From: JALXDT01 sp964634755 | GTDB lineage: Bacteria; Acidobacteriota; Aminicenantia; JAMOAD01 | Assembly (NCBI GenBank): GCA_964634755.1 | Contig: CAZWJH010000111.1 | Coordinates: 1-7,004 of the forward strand | Reading direction: 5' to 3' | Length of the DNA: 7,004 nucleotides | Part shown: positions 1 to 5,522 of the stretch, in pieces | How the letters are laid out: every line of letters starts with the position of its first letter | Position numbering within the stretch: the stretch's first letter is position 1 | Translations under genes and position numbers: made by a program | Notes under the pieces: generated by a model | What the model was told of the DNA's origin: nothing | What the model saw: the letters and a program-made list of their open reading frames with translations, nothing else | Databases searched by the model: none

Positions 1-1329
1 GGTAAATTCGGGATAGGAAAGACTTATTTTTTAAGGGAATTTTTTAATCATTATGAAGAAGAATTTTTGGCTTTTTATCTTTATCCTATAAATTATCAAC
101 TCTCAAAAAACGAGGATATTTTTGAATTAATAAAATATGATTTACTTATTCAGTTGATAAATAAAAAAGAAGATATTTTTACAGAAGAAGATTTTAATGA
201 TATTACTGATTATATGACTGTTTTATATTTATGGGGCAAAGAGAATAAATTAGATATTGCTAAAACATTTTTAAGCATGATACCAAAATTGGGAAAGCCA
301 CTTAAAGATGTTGTTGAAATAACAGAGAGATTCTTCAAATATAAAAACGAAATAAAAGGAGGAGAAAAAGGAATAGTAGAAAGCTACTTGAAAAGAATAA
401 AAGAAATTAGCACAAATGAGCCTGATTATATAAGTGATTTAATAAGGAAAAAGATAAACAAAATTAAAGGTGAAAAAGAAACAGTTCTTGTTATTGATGA
501 TCTTGAGAGAATTGACCCTGAGCATATTTTCAGAATCCTTAATGTTTTTTCTGCACATTTTGAACTTTATGAGGATGAGTTAGAAAATAGGTTTGGTTTT
601 GATAGGATTATTTTAGTGGGAGATTATCGCAATTTGGAAAAAATCTTTCATTATAAATACGGAGCGGATGTTGATTTCAGCGGATACTTTGATAAATTCT
701 ACAGCCTTGAGATTTTTGAATTTAAGAATGAGGAAATCATTGAAAAATTTGTGGGTAAGATAGTATCAAAGTTTAAAGGAGTTAAAGAAAAAGATAAAAT
801 CAAAATTTCTATGGGAGAAAGCGGAATATTAAGAAACTTTTTAGAAATAATTTTGAAAGATTCTTTAAGGTTAGAGAGTAGAGAGAAACTGAATTTAAGG
901 CAATTGCTAAAAGGAATAAATATTCCATTTTATGTTTTTAAAGAAAATATTAACACACTTACACAAAATCAATTTATTTCCTACACAAATGTAGGAATAA
1001 AAATTCTTATAATTATATTTGGGGGGTTAGAAAGTTATTTATTAAAGGTGTTAAAAGAAATTAGGAATAATTTTCACATAAAAAGTTCCGAAAATAATAG
1101 TCTTTACCTTGAATTTGCAAAACATATGATTAAAAGTATTTATAATAAAAATTCTGGAGAAGAACTTAAAAGTGATATGTCTCTCCGTAGGAATGGTTAT
1201 ACAATCTACTTTAGAAATGGTAATATTGAGTCTGTGAAAAGCAGTAAATCGATAAAAAAAGAAAGTGTTGAATATTGTTTTTTTTATGATACCTTAATAG
1301 AGTATATGGAAGGAGAGTATTATAAATAG
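1..1329 (+). CDS. KAP-family P-loop NTPase, 5' end outside the window
   Basis: The frame is open from base 1, so the gene begins upstream; the TTG at 67 is not a credible start because the Walker A lies before it. In visible numbering (G at base 1 = residue 1) the fragment has 442 residues. Walker A GKFGIGKT is at 1-8, Walker B VLVIDDLERI at 162-171 (the DDLER form typical of KAP/STAND-like ATPases), a following strand IILVGD at about 203-208, then a conserved stretch with IFHYKYG and YFDKFYS (about 215-235). A Leu/Arg-rich lid containing NLRQLLKG lies near 298-305. KAP NTPases couple ATP hydrolysis to mostly unknown roles, often membrane-associated; many carry transmembrane helices between Walker A and B, but I see none in that interval. 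A hydrophobic patch near 333-343 (IKILIIIFGG) is too short to call a helix. The C-terminal 100 residues are unrecognised. It converges on the peptidase gene. Family call firm, function unknown. Confidence 0.85.
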   Translation, partial: GKFGIGKTYFLREFFNHYEEEFLAFYLYPINYQLSKNEDIFELIKYDLLIQLINKKEDIFTEEDFNDITDYMTVLYLWGKENKLDIAKTFLSMIPKLGKPLKDVVEITERFFKYKNEIKGGEKGIVESYLKRIKEISTNEPDYISDLIRKKINKIKGEKETVLVIDDLERIDPEHIFRILNVFSAHFELYEDELENRFGFDRIILVGDYRNLEKIFHYKYGADVDFSGYFDKFYSLEIFEFKNEEIIEKFVGKIVSKFKGVKEKDKIKISMGESGILRNFLEIILKDSLRLESREKLNLRQLLKGINIPFYVFKENINTLTQNQFISYTNVGIKILIIIFGGLESYLLKVLKEIRNNFHIKSSENNSLYLEFAKHMIKSIYNKNSGEELKSDMSLRRNGYTIYFRNGNIESVKSSKSIKKESVEYCFFYDTLIEYMEGEYYK

Positions 1330-1335
1330 TTTAAG

Positions 1336-1368
1336 CCTCTCTCCCAAACCACAATCTTTTGAAAGAGG
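1336..1368. repeat. Imperfect inverted repeat between convergent genes
   Basis: CCTCTCTC (1336-1343) can pair with GAAAGAGG (1361-1368): seven of eight pairs, with a 17-base loop. It sits in the short spacer where the KAP gene and the peptidase operon converge, the expected place for a bidirectional terminator. No T-run follows on either strand, so a classical Rho-independent terminator is not supported. Confidence 0.3.
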
Positions 1369-1418
1369 AGTCTCACATTAGAGAATAACTTTAGCTATAA
1401 TTAAAATATTTTGCCTGA

Positions 1419-2789
1419 TTAATATTTAATTACACATAATGGTTTATCTATTATATTTGTTGTTGAATCTAATACATAATCCGCAAATCTTTTATTATCT
1501 TTGTATAATCTTATTACCCATATATAGTGAGGATATTGTTCTTGCAACATTCTTTTCATTGTCTTAAAACCTTCTTCTTCGAAAAACAATGTTTTGTTTT
1601 TAAAAAAGTATTTTAAAACAGATTCTTTATAATCATTACTTTCAAATAATAATATCTCTTTACTGAAATTATATTCTCTCAAGCTTTCCATTAAAGCATT
1701 GCAGATCTCACTTACTCTTGTAAATGATAATCTTATTTTATGATAGATAGGGACAAATAGAAACATAGGTTTCATTGAAACATACCCCCTTCTTTCAGTC
1801 CATTCATTTTCCCAATTAAAAATATTTCCATCCTTTAGTTTGACTTTACAAAACGGGCCGATTTGATCATCGTGAACATAAAGTTGGATAATCTCTTTTT
1901 CTGTGTTTTCTTTAAAACCTGTAATTACAACAGCATGATAATCTTGTTCCCTATTTCTCTTAGTTAATTCCAAACCTACTAATAACGGTATTCCAAAATT
2001 CACATATGTTCTTATCAAACCTTTTAGCAAATTCTTTTCCGAATCATTTTTGAAAAAATAGGGTGTAACTTCATAACCTAATTCTCTTAATGTTGAGATT
2101 ATCTGATACATTGTAAGACCATTATTAGGGTATTTTCGTGATGAAATAATTGAATTTGATTCAAAAGCTAATGATGTTATTTCTGAGGGGGATAAATCGG
2201 AAGACTTGTTGAATTTATAACCTAATGCTTGTAAACTTGTCCATAAAGCAATCGTTGCACAAGCTGAAACCGCATTGTCTTGTTCTTGATAAGGGAGTGT
2301 GTTTATTTCCAGAGTTCTTCCGAAAAGATGAATCGAATTTTGGGAAAACACATTAAGATATCTGATATTTCTATTTTTTGTTTCCGACGGGTATCGTTTT
2401 AAAATAGTTCTTCCTATTTTTGCTTCTTTTAATGGCCTTTTTACTACAAAACCTATATATCTTTTGTTTAATTCTTTTACCGAATGTTTATATTTATCTA
2501 AAGTATCTGTTATATTAGAGTCAAACAATTCTTTTATAGTTTTAACTTTTCCCAAGAAAAAATGGTATCGCTCTGTTTTCTTAGAAATATCATCATAACA
2601 TCTTGCATAATAATTAGCATAATCAATTAAATAATCCTTATCAATATAATCTTTCTCAATGACAACAGAGATATCTCTTTTATTTACCTCCTCAGCATAC
2701 CCTTCTATATAACTTTTTATCCCCAAATATGTTCGCCCTCTGCTTTTGAATGCTTCCCAAATTTTTTCTTTATATTCCACTATTTTCAT
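1419..2789 (-). CDS. Papain/C39-like cysteine peptidase homologue, 456 aa
   Basis: The middle of the protein carries the elements of a papain-fold peptidase in the right order. A Gln-rich lead-in YQEQD (167-171) is followed by the nucleophile motif SACATIALW (Cys177), then DYHAVVITGF (His285), then YVHDDQIGPF (Asp307). Gln168 or Gln170 could form the oxyanion hole. Other block-like segments are FVVKRPLKEAKIGRTIL (114-130), IHLFGRTLEI (153-162), SPSEIT (200-205) and NGLTMYQIISTLRELGYE (223-240). The first ~110 and last ~110 residues match nothing I recognise. There is no signal peptide, transmembrane segment or ABC transporter domain, so this is not a bacteriocin-exporting C39 transporter; it should be cytosolic. 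The start ATG has no clear ribosome site. It lies 11 bp after the stop of the 55-residue ORF, consistent with translational coupling. A structural homologue such as an amidase or transglutaminase is possible, and activity is inferred from motifs only. Confidence 0.75.
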   Translation of the reverse strand: MKIVEYKEKIWEAFKSRGRTYLGIKSYIEGYAEEVNKRDISVVIEKDYIDKDYLIDYANYYARCYDDISKKTERYHFFLGKVKTIKELFDSNITDTLDKYKHSVKELNKRYIGFVVKRPLKEAKIGRTILKRYPSETKNRNIRYLNVFSQNSIHLFGRTLEINTLPYQEQDNAVSACATIALWTSLQALGYKFNKSSDLSPSEITSLAFESNSIISSRKYPNNGLTMYQIISTLRELGYEVTPYFFKNDSEKNLLKGLIRTYVNFGIPLLVGLELTKRNREQDYHAVVITGFKENTEKEIIQLYVHDDQIGPFCKVKLKDGNIFNWENEWTERRGYVSMKPMFLFVPIYHKIRLSFTRVSEICNALMESLREYNFSKEILLFESNDYKESVLKYFFKNKTLFFEEEGFKTMKRMLQEQYPHYIWVIRLYKDNKRFADYVLDSTTNIIDKPLCVIKY

Positions 2790-2800
2790 AAAATTACTTT

Positions 2801-2968
2801 TTAAATAGTAAAAGATTTAATTAAATATTCGTCAGGTATATTATTTATCTCTTTTTCTTTTTGTTCTGCCTTTTGTGTATATTTAGGATCAGTAAAAATA
2901 AATTCCGCTGTTTTTAACTTTTTTCCCAATTTTTTAATTTCTTGTTTTTTTGATGCCTTTCTTTTCAT
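2801..2968 (-). CDS. Small Lys-rich protein, 55 aa, upstream of the peptidase
   Basis: This short gene reads MKRKASKKQEIKKLGKKLKT at the N-terminus, then a segment containing AEFIFTDPKYTQKAE, and ends in INNIPDEYLIKSFTI. The strong ribosome site AAAGGAG is eight bases before the ATG, and the stop is 11 bp before the peptidase start; together these make it credible despite its size. The first 20 residues are strongly basic (nine Lys, one Arg) and the rest mixed charged, with no cysteine, no signal peptide, no membrane segment and no Gly-Gly cleavage motif. I recognise no family. It could be a regulator, inhibitor or substrate of the peptidase, an antitoxin-like partner, or a nucleic-acid-binding peptide; none of these can be chosen from sequence. 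It lies 61 bp downstream of the three-Cys radical SAM gene on the same strand. Confidence 0.65.
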   Translation of the reverse strand: MKRKASKKQEIKKLGKKLKTAEFIFTDPKYTQKAEQKEKEINNIPDEYLIKSFTI

Positions 2969-2976
2969 CTTTTATT

Positions 2977-2983
2977 CTCCTTT
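2977..2983 (-). promoter_or_regulatory. Ribosome binding site of the 55-aa ORF
   Basis: The minus strand reads AAAGGAG followed by an 8-base spacer and ATG at 2968. This near-consensus Shine-Dalgarno is one of the best in the window and is the main evidence that the short ORF is translated. The peptidase start downstream has no comparable site, so ribosomes loading here may also serve the peptidase. Confidence 0.7.
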
Positions 2984-3029
2984 ATTTAACAAAGGATTAA
3001 TAATTTATACTATCAGAATTACATACAAT

Positions 3030-3881
3030 TTACAAGCGGCTAAAACTTCCTACTTTTTTATTTGTAAAAATTTTGACCGTTTCTTTTATACTTCCAGGCG
3101 TTCCGAATTTTATATGATAGTCTATATTGTGTGATTCTGCAAAATCAATTATCTTTCTTGCTACTTTCTCATAAAAGCTTTTATTATTCTTAAATTTATT
3201 TGACTTTACATTATAATTTAATTTCCCGAAAACAATCTTTTTCACAAAAGAGATTCTATCCAATAGTTTTTCAATATCATAAGCTGTAGGGTCAAGATTA
3301 GGGGTTGGAAAAGGTTCTATGCTTACCCATGTGTTTAGACCTTTTAATGCAAGTCTTTCCAGAGAAGATATTCTCTTTTCATAAGGAGCTGAGAAAGGTT
3401 CGAATTTTTCTTTAAACTTAGGGTTCAAGGAAACAAGAGTGATTCCATGTTCATTTTCAGGTAAAAAATCACCGGTTAATATTTCATCAGGATAGTACCC
3501 TTTTGTTAAAGTGGTAACTCTAATATTATTTTCATTTAAAAACTTAATTATTTTAAGTGTTAATTCTTTAACTTCCGGCAAAAGAGCTTTTCTTTCGAAA
3601 TCATACATAAACGGATCTGTTGTAAATGAAAGATGGACAAAATCTATCTTACCTTTGTATCTTTTCACTTCTTGCTTTAATAGTTCAATTGAATTTTCCA
3701 CTATTTTAGGCTCTCTCCATTCTTCATAAGTTTTAACTTTACCGAATCTCTTAGCCATCATAAAAGCGTAGCAGGGAAATTTACACCCGTGAGAACACCC
3801 CTCCACATGATTTATTGTCCAAGAGCCGTATTCTACCTTACTTTTATAAAGAAGAGATTTTTTCCTTATTGTTTTTCTCAT
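3030..3881 (-). CDS. Three-Cys-motif radical-SAM-like protein (TcmP partner), 283 aa
   Basis: The N-terminus has GCSHGCKFPCYA with Cys29, Cys33 and Cys37, giving CX3CX3C instead of the canonical radical-SAM CX3CX2C. These are the only cysteines in the protein, so they probably hold a single [4Fe-4S] cluster. Later segments fit the spore-photoproduct-lyase-like (SplB) barrel: VHLSFTTDPF (82-91), VTTLTKG (122-128), HGITLVSLN (145-153), WVSIEPFPTPNLDP (185-198), IVFGKLNYN (216-224), YHIKFGT (255-261). From family knowledge, proteins with this three-Cys signature (related to phage Gp37/Gp68-type proteins) recur next to TcmP; the reaction is unknown to me. It starts 11 bp after the tcmP stop with no clear Shine-Dalgarno, suggesting coupled translation. 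About 283 residues fits a compact, complete single-domain enzyme. Family placement is good; chemistry is inference. Confidence 0.85.
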   Translation of the reverse strand: MRKTIRKKSLLYKSKVEYGSWTINHVEGCSHGCKFPCYAFMMAKRFGKVKTYEEWREPKIVENSIELLKQEVKRYKGKIDFVHLSFTTDPFMYDFERKALLPEVKELTLKIIKFLNENNIRVTTLTKGYYPDEILTGDFLPENEHGITLVSLNPKFKEKFEPFSAPYEKRISSLERLALKGLNTWVSIEPFPTPNLDPTAYDIEKLLDRISFVKKIVFGKLNYNVKSNKFKNNKSFYEKVARKIIDFAESHNIDYHIKFGTPGSIKETVKIFTNKKVGSFSRL

Positions 3882-3892
3882 ATCATAATATA

Positions 3893-5041
3893 TTATCTTT
3901 TAGGTATTTTTTCAATTTTTATTTTTTCCATATCTTCTTTTCTTCTTATTTTTGATAATAATTTTTTTCTCTTTCCTAATAATTGCGGAGCAGAGGATGT
4001 GATTAATATTTTTCCATCCGAATCCATCTTGTTTAATATCTCTCTCAAATTTTTTAAAGTGGGGACTTCAACACTAACATTAATAGCTTTCTTCCATGAA
4101 ACTACTTTTTTATGAAAGTAAACAATCAAATCGTATAGTGTTGCAGAATGCTTTGATTTTAAAAATTCATTTATATCATTTTTTAAATTAAAACCTTGGT
4201 CAAACCCTCCTTTTTTGTGAGGATATAATTCTGATATTCTGGAACCATAGGCTTTTAAAAAACTATCAGCAACACCTATGCTATTTGTAAATAGGAATAA
4301 AATAAAATAATCAATTTTTTTAAGTTTTCCTTTCACATCAATAGGAATACTTATTCCTGTTTTAAAATCTTTGTCAAAAAACTTTTGTATGTGATGAGCG
4401 ATTTCCTCATCCGGTTTATCGCTTTCAATTATTTTGTCAAATTTTATTTTTAAGATTTTTTCCAAACTTGAGAGTGCTTTCTCATTATCAATGTTTCTTA
4501 TAATTGAATGGAGATTAAAAAGCATCATTATTTCTTTGAATCTAATTGATCTATCCTTTATTATATTGTTAAACTCTTTAAAATTTATAGAAATAAAAGG
4601 GTCAAGGAATAAAAAGCCAAAAGTAGATTTTTTCAGATATTCTTTTATACAATTTTTATGTTCTTCCCACTTACCTTGTTTAATTTCAATAAAAATATTG
4701 TACTTTTCATATATTTCTTTGTTTTTCTTAATCTCTGTTTCTAAGAATAAAAAATGTTTTTTGTTTTCTTCTACAAACAAAACAAAGAAATTTTTTAATT
4801 TATTATTCTTCGTTTTTTTATGATTTAAAATAATATTAATTGCTCTTAAAGGGGAACCTTTTTCTCCCGATTGATATAATCCTGTTCCTGCAAAAAGATC
4901 AATGTAAACATAATTATAAGTATTAAATTTTTTGGCCATCTCATTTGCTATGCTTATGGAAACTTTAAGAGTTTCTTCAAAAATATTAAGCTTTATTTTA
5001 GAATGTTTTCTCATCTCATTAAAAAAATTGTCTTTGTTCAT
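3893..5041 (-). CDS. tcmP: Three-Cys-motif partner protein TcmP, 382 aa
   Basis: The N-terminal half resembles the TcmP family. VYIDLFAGTG (45-54) looks like motif I (SAM-binding loop) of Rossmann methyltransferases, followed by GSPLRAINI (62-70). FFVLFVEENKKHF (85-97) fits the second strand with its acidic residue, and FGFLFLDPF (141-149) falls where a motif IV (DPPY-like) would be. The C-terminal half contains a hydrophobic strand DYFILFLFTNS (244-254), SFLKAYGSRISELYP and a Lys/Arg-rich tail (about 357-382); the last ~80 residues may be a small helical or winged-helix domain. Family knowledge: TcmP is encoded beside the three-Cys radical-SAM-like protein, and function is unestablished to my knowledge. 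A methyltransferase role is inference from motifs. The ATG at 5041 is supported by GGAG eight bases upstream and a strong promoter, making it the first gene of the operon. Its codon use is extremely AT-rich (13 of 60 bases G/C at 4561-4620). Confidence 0.82.
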   Translation of the reverse strand: MNKDNFFNEMRKHSKIKLNIFEETLKVSISIANEMAKKFNTYNYVYIDLFAGTGLYQSGEKGSPLRAINIILNHKKTKNNKLKNFFVLFVEENKKHFLFLETEIKKNKEIYEKYNIFIEIKQGKWEEHKNCIKEYLKKSTFGFLFLDPFISINFKEFNNIIKDRSIRFKEIMMLFNLHSIIRNIDNEKALSSLEKILKIKFDKIIESDKPDEEIAHHIQKFFDKDFKTGISIPIDVKGKLKKIDYFILFLFTNSIGVADSFLKAYGSRISELYPHKKGGFDQGFNLKNDINEFLKSKHSATLYDLIVYFHKKVVSWKKAINVSVEVPTLKNLREILNKMDSDGKILITSSAPQLLGKRKKLLSKIRRKEDMEKIKIEKIPKR

Positions 5042-5049
5042 TAGTTTAT

Positions 5050-5053
5050 CTCC
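5050..5053 (-). promoter_or_regulatory. Ribosome binding site of tcmP
   Basis: The minus strand reads GGAG, an 8-base spacer, then ATG at 5041. It fixes the tcmP start and contrasts with the following gene, the three-Cys protein, which has no visible Shine-Dalgarno. Confidence 0.65.
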
Positions 5054-5056
5054 ATT

Positions 5057-5173
5057 CCCTAAATATCTTCTTCTTAGCTATCTTTACCTATCTTTTTTAT
5101 AAAATATAGAAGAGAAAAAGTCAAGTAAACGAATAGGTCTAATTAGGGGACAGGTAAAATATTATCCCTAAAT
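5057..5173. promoter_or_regulatory. Three TTAGGG boxes surrounding the tcmP promoter (candidate operators)
   Basis: CCCTAAAT occurs at 5057-5064, inside the tcmP leader, and again at 5166-5173, upstream of the -35 box. An inverted copy TTAGGG sits at 5143-5148. The inner pair makes an inverted repeat (5143-5148 with 5166-5171, 17 bases apart). The boxes bracket the promoter, an arrangement seen with looping or cooperative repressors. The hexamer also appears three times inside genes (near 2126, 3298 and 3419), so chance cannot be excluded. No cognate regulator is identified; the winged-helix AlbA_2 protein encoded divergently is one possibility. Confidence 0.35.
5096..5124 (-). promoter_or_regulatory. 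Sigma70-type promoter of the tcmP operon
   Basis: On the minus strand TTGACT (5124-5119) is followed by a 17-base spacer and TATAAA (5101-5096). Both boxes match five of six consensus bases at the optimal spacing. Transcription should start near 5089, leaving a leader of about 48 bases before the tcmP ATG. It is the strongest promoter-like sequence in the window. Copies of a TTAGGG box lie on both sides of it, so it may be controlled by a DNA-binding regulator. Confidence 0.75.
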
Positions 5174-5175
5174 CA

Positions 5176-5400
5176 AAATCATAGATCCGAAAATTGAGAA
5201 AAAAATAAATAGGGATGAGTGGGAGAGGTTTAAGGGATGAAGAGGAGCAGTGAAATGCGGCACTTGTTGAGAAAGTTGGGTACGATAGTAAAAAATTGTG
5301 AGAAGAATACATCATTGAATAGTGTGAATGTAAGGGGAAAGAAGTGAATGTGGATGTATGAAGATGTGTGAAAGTAAAAGAAAGTTGAGAAGGAAAGAAT
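5176..5400. other. Gene-free, C-depleted (G/A-rich) stretch in the divergent intergenic region
   Basis: Part of the 481-bp gap between tcmP and the AlbA_2 gene. In 5221-5400 I count about 61 G but only 7 C on the + strand, and no C at all in 5341-5400. Short words recur (gtgaatg, gtgtgaa, atgtgtgaa). The only start-to-stop reading frame worth naming is 36 codons (5237-5347) and is not convincing. A + strand transcript would be nearly unable to form G-C pairs, while a minus-strand transcript would be C-rich and G-poor like a Rho-loading region. It may also be a decayed gene or lineage-specific spacer. I see no tRNA, CRISPR or insertion-sequence end in it. Confidence 0.5.
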
Positions 5401-5402
5401 AG

Positions 5403-5424
5403 AAAAATCCCACTAAGAATGGGA
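5403..5424 (-). terminator. Possible weak intrinsic terminator, minus strand
   Basis: On the minus strand TCCCA, a 7-base loop and TGGGA (5424-5408) are followed at once by TTTTT (5407-5403). The five-pair stem is short for a Rho-independent terminator. It would stop transcripts coming antisense out of the AlbA_2 gene before they reach the tcmP promoter, or it may be left over from a lost minus-strand gene. Confidence 0.35.
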
Positions 5425-5459
5425 GTAAAAAGCTCACATAATTAGTAGGTGAAGTCATA

Positions 5460-5488
5460 TTGATTTTTTTAACAAAAAATATAATAAT
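5460..5488 (+). promoter_or_regulatory. Candidate promoter of the AlbA_2 gene
   Basis: TTGATT (5460-5465), a 17-base spacer and AATAAT (5483-5488) match four and five of six consensus bases. A perfect TATAAT overlaps at 5480-5485 but gives only a 14-base spacer to the same -35. Transcription would begin near 5495, about 28 bases before the ATG. The surrounding AT-richness makes chance matches likely. Confidence 0.45.
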
Positions 5489-5522
5489 TAAAAATATTAA
5501 AATGTATATTTTACGGTAAATT

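Noticed and set aside
67..69. TTG at 67 as start of the KAP gene
   Set aside because: The frame is open back to base 1 and includes the Walker A motif at residues 1-8, which the family needs; the true start is upstream of the window.
2969..3040. Internal minus-strand promoter before the 55-aa ORF
   Set aside because: TTGTAA and TATAAA are present but 20 bases apart, and the better-spaced alternative (TTGTAT with AATTAT) is weak; such matches are expected by chance in this AT-rich DNA.
3029..3068. Inverted repeat TTTACAA / TTGTAAA at the end of the three-Cys gene as a terminator
   Set aside because: The stem is AT-only with a 26-base loop and no T-run on the minus strand, so it would not be stable.
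3397..3406. GGTTCGAATT resembling a tRNA T-loop
   Set aside because: It lies inside the coding sequence of the three-Cys protein and no acceptor, D or anticodon arm can be drawn around it.
3511..4115. Plus-strand frames at 3511-3729 and 3789-4115
   Set aside because: They are antisense to the three-Cys protein and tcmP, whose conserved motifs are clear; the translations show no family features and no ribosome sites.
4434..4823. Plus-strand frame of 129 codons opposite tcmP
   Set aside because: Shadow of the AT-rich tcmP gene; its Phe/Leu/Ile-rich translation is what a Lys-rich gene gives on the other strand.
5237..5347. 36-codon frame beginning MKRSSEMRHLLRKLG in the intergenic region
   Set aside because: Too short, no clear ribosome site, and it lies in a compositionally abnormal stretch; no similarity that I recognise.
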